A stretch of 64,000 nt of DNA, from positions 1 through 64,000 of the forward strand of contig JAFEMH010005397.1 of NCBI GenBank assembly GCA_022495995.1, read 5' to 3'. The translations under genes were made by a program, and so were the position numbers. The notes under the pieces were generated by a model, which was given only the letters and a program-made list of their open reading frames with translations, had not been told where the DNA came from and ran no database searches. Position 1 is the stretch's first letter. Each line of letters starts with the position of its first letter. Source of the stretch: Adenophora triphylla var. japonica. Taxonomy: Eukaryota > Streptophyta > Magnoliopsida > Asterales > Campanulaceae. Shown in pieces: positions 1 through 11,033 of the stretch.

Positions 1-299
1 CAGAGGTACGGCCCCTCCTGGGCCATATAGAGTGGCGAGGGAGGAGATCTTCCTTCCTCGGCCTTATGGAATGACGAAAGGAGAATATCTTCCTTGGAAG
101 TCATTTAATCAGCCATTGTGAGAGTAAATAATTTAGTCTCCTCGTCTTTATGCGAGATATGGCGTGAAGAGAAGAAGAACCCTCCTCGTCTACTCAAATA
201 GTTGACGCCTTCGTTTGAAGGCGCGCAAATTTGTGCCCGCCTCGTCAGAAGAAGAGGCCGAGGAGCGGAAATGGCGGGAAAGCAAGTCAAGAAGGCACC
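1..299. other. Untranslated edge of the gypsy element
   Basis: No gene is seen. The motif TTCCTCGGCC and close variants occur here and again in the right-hand LTR around 10080-10280, so this stretch is probably untranslated sequence of the same element. It does not align end to end with that LTR. Confidence 0.3.
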
Positions 300-2870
300 A
301 AAGCCTGGGGATCCCATGATTGAGAGGCACTACTCGAAGTACCAAGTGGACCGTGCGAGTACAAATTAACTTATATGGGCAGGATCGAGCCGAAGACGGA
401 GAAAGAAGAGACGGCCTTCTACTATAGCCAAGACTTCGTCCATTTTTATTTCAAACGGTTTCATTGGGGACTCAAATCTTCCCACACAGACCCCTTCATT
501 TGCGAGTTTTTGGATGATGTAAAAGGCGAGTGCCGGCCATGCTAGGAGCCCCAATGGTACTAGGGTTTTGGTTAGCTTCATCATCCTCTTTGCCGTAGTT
601 TGAGGCTATGAGCCGAGCCAGCTGGGGAGCCTTCGAGTCACTTCTACATTGTCCCGAGTCATCGAGCAATAGCATTTGGTAGTTATTAGGATTTGACCAA
701 TAGGAAACCTAAATTGCTTCTTTCCTATGTCCGGCCAAAGTTCGAGTGGGACAACCACGTTATGTCCGCGTCGAGAGCCGCCAAAGAGGGAGTACAGGAA
801 TTCCGATCTCCTTGCATGATGATCCAACATCTTCCTTTGCCGTCCAACAATCACGGGTGGACCAAAGATTTGATCAGCGTCTCTGGAAGAGTTTGCCGGG
901 GGTAGAAGTCTTTTTTGGATTGGAAGCAAGTTGAATCCTCGGATCATTTTATATCCGAGGCGGGATTGATCTTGCGAGGAACGAGGACAGAGAGGAGTAG
1001 CTCTCCCCTTGTAAATGTTAAAGAGGTCGTCGCTTCAATGATTGGGCCCGGTACATCCGAGGCTTCAGGCGTATTTCACGAGGATTGTATTAGGTGCCAC
1101 GATGAGCGTCCCGTGACCCGATGTATTGGAGCACCCAACATTGTTGGGCGTAAACTTTTATCTTACACTTGTAATTTTGTCATATTATTTTGCTCGTACT
1201 TGACCTTGGATCTTCTTGCTCGTACTTGACCATTTCTTCCCTTGTCTTTCTGATTTGACCACCGAGGAAGAAGCCACCGCTTACCCAATGGAGAGACTAA
1301 GTCCTCGGGAGGCGATCAGAGGCGAAAGAGAAGATGAGAAGCAGAAGTACACTCGATGGAAAGAAAGGATGAGGCCAATGCTTTCGTAATTTGGTGCTTT
1401 GGGCGTGCAAGGTGATAAACCTCTCCCCTCCCAAACTTCACCAAGAGGTAAATTACGAGGGACCGCATCCAGAAGAGCGGAAGGCTGAACCCGTAGTCGG
1501 TGACACGACTAACCCTCACTTGCTTTTGAGGCCGAGGAAGACGCGGCCAGGAAGCCGGCCTTGTTGAGGAAATCCGGCTCGAAAGAGGCCTCCGAAAGTT
1601 CCAACTTTGCCGAGGAGCGGTGGCTAAGCGAGGCAAGTATTGGTGGGGCCCCCAATCCTTCCACCTCCTCCCGGCCTTGAGCTATCAAGGAGGCATCAGC
1701 GGTTGAAGCGAGGCCGATGAGCTACTTGCGAGCGTGTGCCCTCGGCGTTCCTCGTCTCGGGGTCTTCCTTTGCGAAGTCGAGGAGGGACCTTTGGTTCGG
1801 ATTAGGCTGAGCCACAGGATTCAGAGAGAGCAATGGGATAAGGGCTGCTTATGATGCTTTTGTCCGAGGAGGCTCCCGGCGATGATACCTTGCTTTGTCA
1901 TGAGGAGCTCTTAATTGCCGAGTGAATATCCTTTCCTTGCTCGTTGATCATTGATTTTGAGAGATGTATACTTCCTAATATGATATTGAACTTTCTTTCG
2001 GTTGGCTTACGTCACGAGGCGTATGAAAATGTTTTGGCCAAGAAGAAGACCAGGCACTGAATGAGGCAGCTGGCCACTGTAGCAGCGATTCTACGAGAAG
2101 TCTTCCTTGAGTTAAACTTCGAAAGCCGAGATGCCCGAGCTTGAGGCGGACGAGGCGAGAGGTGGAAGAGCTGGGGAGGTGAAGAGGAAGCGAGGGAAGT
2201 GAAAGGCCAAAGCCGAGGAAGATCTCCCGAGTTTGAAAGGAGAGGAGGCTGACCAAAGCTCACTTACGGATAAAGGCCGAGGCTTGAGTGAAGGCCGAGG
2301 AAGGCTGAAGCCAAATACCGAGGCCCGGAAAGGTACGCCCACTTCTGCCCGAAAGAAAACGAGGGCGTAAGGCGCGTTTCAAGGAGAGCCGGCATTCAAG
2401 GATGCGGGTGGTAGCTAGCTCGGTCTTTCGGGAGGCGGAGTGGACGAGCGAGGCAGCCGCCATGTTTGAAAGATGGTTACCTCCGTCTTGCTCGTAGTAT
2501 CCACTGGGCGATCCTTCCGCGGCTTGGATATCTCCATGAGGTCGCCATGCTAATATGCTTCGGGATCAATACGGCGAGGAAGTTAGGACCTTCCGCACGA
2601 CTTGGTCCCCTATTCCACAAGCAACTTAGAAATAATAGCGACTAAGGATGCTAAGGCTTGTAAAGGGAAGTGTGGAAACCGGCTCCCGTTGTCCGGCAAT
2701 CTTAAAGACAGCACAGTGGAGCGATCCGGGGACGATGAAGAGCACTGAGAGCCATAGGAAGCTTAGGAAGGAAGAGGAGGGCCGAGAAAGCGATGCTCTT
2801 ACCAATCAAAAGCGGACCTTCCTCACTCCTCACAGCTCCATTCTCAAGATTGGCTTGACAAACCTTTTGA
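300..2870 (+). pseudogene. Remains of an antisense extra ORF of the Tat-like element
   Basis: On the plus strand, opposite to gag-pol, protein-like segments can be followed across many frame changes. At about 400-520 there is an aromatic block (FYYSQDFVHFYFKRF). At about 700-930 come NHGW followed in another frame by a WKSLPGVEVFF block. At about 2000-2300 there is a basic and acidic, Ala/Glu-rich stretch that looks coiled-coil (YENVLAKKK, then AAILREV). Tat and Retand-type elements are known to carry an additional, often antisense, ORF between integrase and the 3' LTR, and these remains sit in that position. No continuous frame exceeds about 120 codons. The family (plant mobile domain type or other) cannot be fixed from the fragments. 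Confidence 0.4.
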
Positions 2871-3214
2871 TGATGCTTTCAAAAAATCTTAGAATAGCTT
2901 TTTCTTTGTGCTTATGCTTTTTTGTAATAGATGATAGGATGTGTAATTTCATTTTGAATATCAATGAAAAATCCTTTGTTATGATTCTTATTATTTCAAT
3001 AACTTGCTCGTATCCTTGCACATGCTAAGCGGAGGCGGCTTTGGACTTGAGAAGGTGGGATCCGAGAAGGTCCCTTATTGCTTACTTATTGAGCAAGTGG
3101 TTTGGCGGGAAGTTTCCTCGGCTTTAACTATGCTCGTACGTCATTTAGGCCGAGGAAGTTTTCCTTGGCTTTGAATATGACTTGTGATCTTGAACCAAGA
3201 GTGGACCCTTGGTG

Positions 3215-3640
3215 GGATGTATGGTAAGCCGTTAGGCCGAGGATGACCACTTGGTATTAGGCATTGTGTAAGCCGTCGGGCGAGGAGGACCACTTGGTCT
3301 TGGGCATTTGTTGGCAAGCCGTCGGGCGAGGAAGACCCTTGGTCTTGGGCGTATGGTAAGCCATCGGGCCAAGGAAGACCCTTGGTCTTGGGCGTATGGT
3401 AAGCCATCGAGGCGAAGACCCGTCTTGGGTGGCAGCTCATCGAGAGAAGACCCGTGGTAAGCCATCGAGGCGAGGAAGATCGCTTGGTCTTGGCTTTGTG
3501 GTAAGCCATCACGTCAAGGAAGATCCTTAGTCTTGGTGGCGTGGTAAGCCATCGAGCGAGAGGGGACCCTTGGTCTTGACTTTATGGTAAGCCATCGGGC
3601 CAAGGAAGATCCTTGGTCTTGGGTGGTGTGTTTGAGAGTT
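3215..3640. repeat. Minisatellite in the 3' region of the gypsy element
   Basis: Eight to nine imperfect units of about 45-55 bp are built on GGTAAGCCATCGGGCCAAGG followed by AAGACCCTTGGTCTTGGG. The unit is itself a near inverted repeat (CCAAGG and CCTTGG), so a transcript could fold. Tandem repeats between integrase and the 3' LTR are common in Tat and Ogre elements. Confidence 0.85.
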
Positions 3641-3838
3641 GGAGATAATGTCCTCATCTTCCAGGAGTTGGTGTAGATAGTTGATAGTGGCTTTGCATAT
3701 TGGAAGAAGCGCTTTCGTAGACCGGAAATGCGATTACATAGAACTGCAATCCTATCAACTAAAAAGACAAAAAGAAAACAAAAGACCGAAAATAAAAGAC
3801 CGAAAATAAAGAGCTAATCTATTGCAAAATAAACTAGA

Positions 3839-5120
3839 CTAGTGATAATATTTTCTAAGGTTGTCGGAATGCCATGGATGCTTGAGATCCTTCCCCTCCT
3901 TGGTCCTCAATCTGTAGGTCCCTTCTCGGATGACTTGAGTGATGATATAGGGACCTTCCCAATTTGGGGAGAGCTTGTTTTGTTCTGCCTTCCGACCAGT
4001 GGCTTCGATCTTTCTAAGTACCCAATCCTTGACTTGGAATACTCTTTTGATGACCCTCTTGTCGTGATATGCCTTGGTCCTTTGCTTGTAATTCACCATC
4101 CTCACCTGCGGCTAGTCGTTTTTCATCTATCGGGTCCGAGTCTAGGAGCCTATTGACCTTGTTGACTTGCTCATCATAATGGGAGTTCCTTGCGTAGGGA
4201 TGGCCATCTCTGCGGTGCCGTAGCCTCGGAACCGAAGGTTAGTGCGAATGGGGTTTCCCGGTTGGCCCCGGGTGGTTGTGCGAACAGCCCATAAAGCTAG
4301 GGAAGTTCGTCCAACCATCTACCCTCGCGTCCTTCAAGATTCTTGGTGAGGCGGTTAGGACCGGTTGTTGGCGGCTTACGCTGGCCGTTGCCTTGGGGTG
4401 CGCTACTTGAAGATTTTGCATGGCGTACTTTGACTCTTCCCATTCGGTTGTAAATGCCGTGGAGAATTGGAGGCCATGGTCGAGAAACAATTGTATGCGG
4501 AAGGCCAAATCGCACCGAGATGTTGTCATGAACAAAGTTGATCGCGTTCTCTTCCGTTATCTTGGCCCAATGCCTTGGCTTCTATCACTTGGAGAAGTAA
4601 TCACCGGCTACTATCACGTACTTGCAATTACCACGGGCGGGTGGGAAGGGTCAATGAGGTCGATCCCCACATATCAAATGGCCACGTAGGTATTACAAGT
4701 GTTTGCTCGGCTAACGGGTAGTCTTGGAATGTCGAGAGAACCTTTGGCATTTGTCACATTTTCGAACATAGGCATGCGCGTCTTCCCTTAGGTTTGGCCG
4801 GTAGTAACCTAGCGATATGATTTTGTCGGCTAAGGTTACGGCCCCGGGTGTCCGCCGCAAACACCTTCGTGTACTTACGCCGGGAGGTTCTCGGTTTCCT
4901 TGGGATAGACACGCCTTAGCGGGGGCTTCGTGAAAGATCTTCGGTAGAGGACTCCGTTCATCACCACGAATCTTGGAGACCTCTTTTTGATAAGCTTGGC
5001 TCGAGCATCATCTTACGGGAGTTTCTCCTTCTCGATGTATTCGATGTAGTCATCGATCCGGCATCTCTCTTCCTCGTCCGGAAGCATGACTTGTAATCTT
5101 TCATACGCGGGTTCCTCGGC
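3839..5120 (-). pseudogene. Integrase remnant of the Tat-like element
   Basis: The C-terminal part (3839-4105) reads openly for 88 codons with the usual end of a gypsy integrase: YNKRVKPR-type basic helix (here YHDKRVIKRVF), DWVLRKIE, then SPNWEGPYII and a terminal HPWHSDNLRKYYH. Upstream, in changing frames at about 4240-4560, fragments of the catalytic core appear: FVHDNI, RFGLPHTIVSDHGLQF (carrying the second catalytic Asp region) and YAMQNLQVAHPQ followed by NGQ. GDYFSKW-type sequence near 4600 would precede it. Several frameshifts make the enzyme inactive. Integrase would insert the cDNA into host DNA. Confidence 0.75.
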
Positions 5121-5289
5121 ATAAACTACATATGGGTTGGTCTCAGAAGGAAGGCACGTCCATGGTGGCTAGTTTGGAGAGAACGTCTGCGACTTGGTTG
5201 TCTTCCCTTCCTATCTTGCTTGAGCTCGAAAAATTCCATTTTCTTCGTCATATCTAGGACCAGTCTCTATATTTGGCAAGGGTGACATC

Positions 5290-5620
5290 TTGAGTGTTAT
5301 ATTCTCCTTTCACTTGTTTGACAAACAAGTAGGAGTCACGAAACGGACCACCTTAGTTGCTCCAGCCAGAAGGAGGCCAACTCGTGCCAAATATGAGAGC
5401 CTCGTATTCGGCTTGGTTGTTAGAGGCGGGAAACACAGAGCGGATGGCATCTTGTATAGTATATTCTCCTTCAGGCTTGCTAGTACTACTCCGGCTCCGC
5501 TTCTTTCCTTGGTAGCTGATCCGTCCGTATACGGGATCCAACGGTTGGATGGGAGTTCAATGGGAGAGTCTTTTTCCTCGGCGCGTTTTGCTTCGGGAGG
5601 TGGGGAGATGCTCACCGCAT
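5290..5620 (-). pseudogene. RNase H domain remnant (Tat-type second RNase H)
   Basis: The reading frame contains YTDGSATKERSGAGVVL, the first beta-strand with catalytic Asp of an RNase H fold. In a neighbouring frame lies ASNNQAEYEALIFG, carrying the conserved Glu. A frameshift lies between the two. The N-A-EYEAL signature is typical of the additional RNase H placed between the RT-linked RNase H and integrase in Tat-lineage elements. The domain would degrade RNA in RNA-DNA hybrids during reverse transcription. Confidence 0.75.
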
Positions 5621-5639
5621 AAAGGCGGTCTCGACCATG

Positions 5640-6900
5640 AAGTCAACCAAAGGCTGTGCTAGGAGGGTCTTCCTTGGTTGGTAAGTGATATCAAACTCCG
5701 TTAGAAGCGATTGACCAATTAAGGAGACGTCTGAGCCGTCCAACTTGTGAAGGATTTTCTTGATGGTTCGTTGGTGTAGACGGTGATAGGGTGTGCGAGA
5801 AAAATATGCACGCAAACTTCCTTGAAGCAATGACTAGTGCGTATGCTATCTTCTCCACATTAAAATATACGCTTTCTACGTCGGACGGAGCTTTTGAGAC
5901 ATAGTAGGCAGGCTTCGAATTCCTTCATCTTTTCGAACTAAGGCAGTGCGACGGCGTGATCGGTGGCGGCTAGGAAGACGTATAGCATCTCACCGGTAGT
6001 CGGGACTGCTAAGCAAGGGAGGGGAACCCAAGTACTCCTTCAACCGGAGGAACGCTTCCGAGCATTCGGGGAGTCCGGGAGAAGCTCTTGGTACCCTTCA
6101 ATACCTTGAAGAAAGGCGGTGACTTTTCGGCGGACTTGGCGATGAATCTTCCAGAAATTGCAATTCTTCCATTAAGTCTTTGGACCTCCTTGATGGTGGT
6201 AGGTTCCTTCATGTCAATGAGCGCCTTGATCTTTTACGGGTTTGCTTCAATCCCCCTTTGGGAAACCATGAAGCCCAGAAATTTCCCTGCGGTGACTCAG
6301 AACACGCACTTGCTTGGATTCGGCTTCATGTTGTTGGCTCGGAGGTTGTGAATGGTCTCTTCTTAGGTCGGGAACGTGTTTGCCTTCCTTGGTCTTTATG
6401 ACCATGTCATCAATATAAGCCTCCATGTTTCTACCTATCGACTTGCAAAAACTTGATTTACCATCCGTTGGTAAGTGGCACCAGCATTCTTGAGCCCAGG
6501 CATCATGATGTAGCGAAATTCCCCGCGAGGTGTTTGAAAGGCGGTCTTCTCGATGTCTTCTTTTGCCATTTTTATCGATGATAGCACGAGTAGGCATCTA
6601 AGAAGGCGAGAGTTTGGTGTCCGAAATGGAGTCCACTAACTTGTCGATTAAGGAGAGGATAGGCATCCTTAGGGGCGGGCTTTGTTTAGATCGATAAAGT
6701 CATGCACGTGCGCCATTTCCCATTTGCTTCTTCACCATACAACATTAGCCAACCAAACGGGGTATTTGACTTCGCGAATTATTCCGGCGAGTAACGCACC
6801 TCCTCCTTTATAGCTTCCTCCTTGTCCCTTGCAAAATTTCTCCTCGTCAGGAGATGGTCTTCGCTAGAGGATCAACTTCTAAGCGGTGGAGGGCTACTTC
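5640..6900 (-). pseudogene. Reverse transcriptase remnant
   Basis: The catalytic block is recognisable as AYIDDMVIKTKEGKHVPDL (near 6430-6375), where YIDD is the variant of the YXDD active site usual in this lineage. Downstream, 6009-6212 holds the thumb and connection region (EVQRLNGRIA followed by RFIAKSAEKSPPFFKVLK). The section at 5612-5830 (LTEFDITYQPRK) matches the end of the RT-linked RNase H. The domain is cut by several frame changes and stops. Confidence 0.75.
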
Positions 6901-7910
6901 TTCATTGATTCCCCTCAGTGTCTTCGACTCTCCAAGCAAAGACGTCGAGGCATTTTCAAGAGGGATATGATTCTTTCTTTCTCTTCTGTGATAGCTGGCC
7001 TCCTAGCTTGATTTTACGTTCGGGATGAGTCGGGATTAATGACTACCTCTTCTAGCTCATCTACGAGGCTTCATTTACGGTCCGTCTCGAAATTCCAGGG
7101 ATTCGATGATGATCTCTCTGATTCTCCTCCCTTCATTGTCGTTTACATTGAGGCCTTCTTCCATTATAAGTTTATCGATGTCTGGAAGATCGTTCATCCC
7201 CGAGTGATGGTTGGCCCCCGAGTTCTGGTCATTGACGAGAATGGGGTCTTCCTCGGAGATGGGTAGAACTATGCCTTGGTCATCCGCAGTTTCTAGGACC
7301 ATAGGCTCTTCTTCCCGGAGTGGGTAGAGTTATGCCTTGGTCATCCACAATTTCTAGGACATAGGTTCCTCTTCCTCACTTTTCAGTACTTCACGGATAT
7401 AGTTCATTCTAGAGCTAGTTTCCGTGGTCTTAAGATTTGGTGATCTTGATATTCTCCTCGGGCGTATCTATCTCCACGCTTTTTGACTTTTTCAGGCTCT
7501 TGACAACATGTTCCAAGAAATCTTTGGGGGTTGCCCTCGCGCGTCGATGCCGGCCTGAGTGGGAAATTTAACTCGTTGGTGAGGAAGGAGGCTACCATCC
7601 CAAGTTTGGCTTGACTTGGAATGCCAATAATCAGCATGATAGTCACTAGTCAAATCCATGACTATGAAAGTGACGGTAGCTTTGGCTCGGAAGGGATGAT
7701 CGCCGACTTGAGTTCTAGTTCTACGGTTCCCCTTTGCTCCGACCTTATGGTTGGTGAATCCTTCAAAGCCTTCCGTGATATGGCTCTAGGGTGTGTCTTT
7801 CAACCCCATTTCTTTGGAAGGCTGAATAATACAAGATGTCACGGGAGGCCCCGTGTCAACAAGAATCTTTCGGATTGACATTGTCAATTCGACCCTTGAT
7901 GACTGATAGG
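6901..7910 (-). pseudogene. Protease and pol N-terminal region remnant
   Basis: In broken minus-strand frames the text YHADYWHSKPSQTWDGSLLP can be read around 7650-7580; in another frame it becomes LGMVASFLTNELNFP. These match the block that follows the aspartic protease in Tat elements (ILGRPTL-x-LGMVASFLTNELKFPT). An acidic linker (7075-7302) follows before RT. The catalytic DTG/DSG triad is not seen clearly, so the protease call rests on position and the flanking block. Confidence 0.5.
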
Positions 7911-8072
7911 CTCACGAGCTCGACTTCCCTGCTCCAACTCATTTCGGAGAAAAAACTAATGATTTCTTACGCTTTATGGATTCCAGCGAGGGACATGGTA
8001 TACTTTGCTTAGCTCGTGGATCGATCCCTTAGCTTTTACGGTGGAGGTCACCTCTTGCGGATCACATGTAGT

Positions 8073-9348
8073 TTAGCCACTAGGAGGCCTTCGATCTTCA
8101 TCCTCACTCTTTGGAGTCATCTTCATCTCCTGCTTGCTTTCTTTCGCTTGCCATCTTTCTTCGTGACATAACGGTCCTAACTTTCCCTCGTCGGCCCATT
8201 GTTGGATTATCTTCTTAAGGGCCCGGCAACCGTCGGTGGTGTGCCCGTTGTCACTTGTGAAAATCACAAAGTATTTGTTCTTGTTGCGGGGGATACTTTG
8301 GGTTATCGGTCGGCGGACGAGGTGGAGGAAGGTTCACCATCTGCATGATTTCGGAGATGGGCTTTGTAAGAGGGTGAACTCCGGCTTCTCGGTGCTTACG
8401 GTTTTATTCTTTCCTTCTCGTTTGCTTGAGCGAGTGCTTCGTTGGGAACTTACGGCTGACTTGTCTTTAGGGCGATCATTTGCCCTGCGTGCTCCGGCTT
8501 CGTGTCGGTGGCCATCACGTGCGGAGGGCCTGTACATCGCGTCTTGGTTCAGTGCTTGTGCCCCCAGTATCATCTGTGGGAGCTCACTGGGGTCCTTGGC
8601 CTAGCAAATTCTCGATGCCGAGGACGAGGAGAGTCCTCGACGAGGACGATGAGAATCGATGATGAGGACGAGGAGAATCGGCCGACGAGCTCGAGGAGGC
8701 GTGGGGCGCCTAGGTGTCATGATGAGGCGAGCGAGGTGATAGGCGCTATTCAAGGCGAGTCTTGTTCTGTAGGTCCTTGGAGTTCACTTCCTCTTCCCAG
8801 GAGTTATTTGGCTTCTCGGGTCGACCACGGGCTCCTTTATGCTTCTTGTTATGCTGCGGGATGAGGAGAATCCTGGGGAGTGGCGGTGGTAGCTCGGCCT
8901 TCTTGGGGAGAGAGCGATGCTCTCACTGTTCCTTTCTCGAGTGGGCCCATTGATGGTACAATGAAGGGAGCCCATGGAATGATGGGTCCATTTACTTGAA
9001 GCAACTTGTGTCTCATACATCCTTTGCAAAGTCTCCATTTGTTTGTGTAACAAAGAGCGTCGGTCGACGGGTTGAGATCCTCGCCTTGGCCGGCGTCGGC
9101 ATTCTTTGTTTTCTTCCTTCTGCTTGCTTCCCTTTGAGTACGTAGTAGGACCGAGGAAGGTCATGCCCTCTCCTCGGCATTTGCACGACTATGGAACGAA
9201 GAGTCGTGCAGCGGAGGAGAATGGCATCGGCTTGAGGTAGAGGAGGAGGAGGAGGTGGCTCCTCGGCTCGGCTCAGGTGTTTCCCGATCGCTTGGGTGGG
9301 ATCCTCAAATTGTAACACTTGTGAATTAGTCCATCCATTATGATTCAC
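8073..9348 (-). pseudogene. gag remnant of the Tat-like element
   Basis: The C-terminal block at 8073-8267 reads DNGHTTDGCRALKKIIQQ followed by WADEGKLGP, the usual GH-TD-C-LK end of gag in this lineage. Further upstream, 8334-8573 and 8784-9348 contain polar, Arg-rich and Pro-rich frames (EEPPPPPPLPQ) expected of the gag N-terminus. The capsid core is frameshifted and not readable as one piece. Gag would form the virus-like particle. Confidence 0.6.
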
Positions 9349-9674
9349 AAGGGGTTATTGAATACGAAATTTTCCAAAAATCACAATTTCACCCGAGCCG
9401 TTGTTGAGGTCAAAATTAGGGCAAATTTTGACCACAAACAAACCGCCGATTGTAATTCTTTCGAAACAAAACGAATTCAAGCCAAGGCGGGGCGGAATTT
9501 TAACGCCAAAAATGCCTTCAACGGAATGGGTATTTTAGGTCAAAATATGCGGGTCGGGCGGTTTTCAAGAACAAACCCGGCGATCCGAAATTCCGTTCCA
9601 AGAAAGAACAATTAGGCAAGAAAATTGGCTTAAGGCGAAATCTTCCGGGCCAAACAATGGGTGTTTGAATCGAT

Positions 9675-9692
9675 TTCCCGGCAATGGAACCA
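9675..9692 (-). other. Primer binding site of the Tat-like element
   Basis: On the minus strand this reads TGGTTCCATTGCCGGGAA, two bases after the presumed LTR end (ATCATCA). It resembles the TGGCGCCGTTGCCGGGGA sites common in plant gypsy elements, with several substitutions that fit the decayed state. Confidence 0.55.
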
Positions 9693-9694
9693 AT

Positions 9695-10433
9695 TGATGA
9701 TGCCAAAATCGTCAAAAGCTTGACCCCAAATCCAATGCGTCGAATGCTCCGTGGACAGAAGGCCTGAAAATAAGAGAAAACACGTAAACTAAGCCAGGGC
9801 GGATCAAGGCTTAAAGGCCCTCCCGGCGTGAGAGTAAGTTCACGGTTGATCTTAGAAAAATCAAATTGACGAGTTTCTCCAATGTAAAAGTAACCTACCG
9901 AATAATGAGCCAGCACTGTGTATTTATAGGAATGGATTGATAGAATCCATGTTGGAATGAACTTGTAAAGAGATAAGATATAAGCTACAATAGAATTATA
10001 TACGTAAGGAGTCGTTGTTTGACTTGAATTGATGTTGATAAGTATAATCGATTGGATAATGATTGTATAATCCTTGTTGAATAAGGATTGTAGCTAGCGG
10101 AACGTCGAGGAAGGCAAATGTTTTTCCTCGGCCTTTGGCAAATAGGCCGAGGAGAACGATCCCGCTTCCTCGTCACTTGATGAATGGCCGACATGAAAAT
10201 ATGCGGGAGAATACTTTTGTTTCCTCGGTAATTGTTGACATCTATACGAAAGGACTTTTCTCTCCTCGGTAATTGAGACAGCCGGCAGAGAATGAATGAC
10301 GTAAAGCGGTAAATGTTCGCATACGAGGAAGATAATGCTTCACTAATATACTTGATGAATATATAATATCCACGCGATATAGTTGGTAGTTGACGGGCCG
10401 TGTTAAATCGTAGGCTTCTGCTTATACCGTTCA
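9695..10433 (-). repeat. 5' LTR of the Tat-like element
   Basis: The plus-strand start TGATGATGCC adjoins the primer site, so the minus-strand LTR ends in GGCATCATCA. A TATA box at 9921-9928 lies within it. The right end is uncertain; CA at 10432-10433 is the best candidate before the sequence changes to the UDP-xylose synthase fragment. No second copy is present in the window to confirm it. Confidence 0.5.
9921..9928 (-). promoter_or_regulatory. TATA box of the Tat-like LTR
   Basis: Minus-strand TATAAATA in the context CCTATAAATACACAG. A 7-bp inverted repeat (ATGGATT and AATCCAT, 9932-9950) lies immediately upstream. It would drive transcription leftwards through gag-pol. Confidence 0.6.
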
Positions 10434-10567
10434 ATGGGTTTTATTCAGATCATAATTTTGATAAGAATTTATCAAGAAAAAACAAACAAAAAATTACCGA
10501 TAAAAAAAATGATCTAAGATCGAAGCACAACAGATCAGAAAATTCTTGAATCTGATCGGAATTGATT

Positions 10568-11014
10568 TCAGGGGCAAATTCGATTTCGGAAACCAAAAAA
10601 CAGATCCATCTTCACTGAATAAAAAAACCCTAAATCACATATTCTTGCCGGCCTAACTATTTTGATTTTCGATTCCGATGGAATCTTCCCACCTCCAATA
10701 TAATTATGGCCCAATACCAGCCCGCTTTTGTAAAGCTCATACGCAAATCGGCGAGGCACATGACTCGCCGGCTCAGAGATCTGTTCAATCGGCAACGACG
10801 ACGATGTCGTCGGAACCACGGTGAAAGCCACCGCCGCTGCAATGGCTATTCCGATCAACACGAAAACCAGCCGTTGCTCAGTTAACATATAACGAATCGG
10901 ATTCATTATCGAAAACCTCTTTGTTTTCGAGGAAATCTTCCGATTACCGCCGGCCGGAACCATCCTCCTTTGAATGCGTATATGAAGCTGACTTAGAAAA
11001 AGCCTTATTTTCAA
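10568..11014 (-). pseudogene. UXS-like: Gene fragment: N-terminus of a Golgi UDP-glucuronate decarboxylase
   Basis: The 148-codon frame contains NPIRYMLTEQRLVFVLIGIA, matching the membrane-anchor region of type II UDP-xylose synthases, where RPMRYMLREQRLIFVLVGIAIA is typical. It continues through a hydrophobic anchor, then SHVP and GGGKIPSESK, equivalent to the GGKIP segment just before the Rossmann fold. The family enzyme makes UDP-xylose from UDP-glucuronate in the Golgi. The GxxGxxG nucleotide-binding motif and the whole catalytic domain are absent: after KIKIV the text diverges into what looks like intron or foreign sequence. A Mutator element starts 20 bp upstream and an LTR remnant lies beyond it on the same strand. 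It is therefore a captured or stranded first exon, not a working gene. Confidence 0.6.
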
Positions 11015-11033
11015 TTTGCAAGAATATTAAAAT

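Larger units (their letters stand above)
1..10433 (-). mobile_element. Decayed Ty3/gypsy retrotransposon, Tat-like, missing left LTR
   Basis: Read on the minus strand from right to left, the parts come in Ty3/gypsy order: LTR with TATA box (9695-10433), primer site (9675-9692), gag (about 9348-8070), protease (about 7910-7400), reverse transcriptase (about 6900-5900), RNase H (5620-5290), integrase (about 5120-3839), then a minisatellite (3215-3640). Remains of a reading frame on the opposite strand follow at 300-2870. That order, with an extra antisense frame and tandem repeats after integrase, is characteristic of the Tat lineage. Every reading frame is broken by stops and frameshifts, so the copy is dead. 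The left LTR must lie outside the window; the right boundary near 10433 is a guess based on a terminal CA. Confidence 0.75.

Noticed and set aside
10568..11014. A complete membrane protein gene
   Set aside because: The similarity to UDP-xylose synthase ends before the catalytic domain and the remaining codons look like intron sequence; it is a gene fragment.
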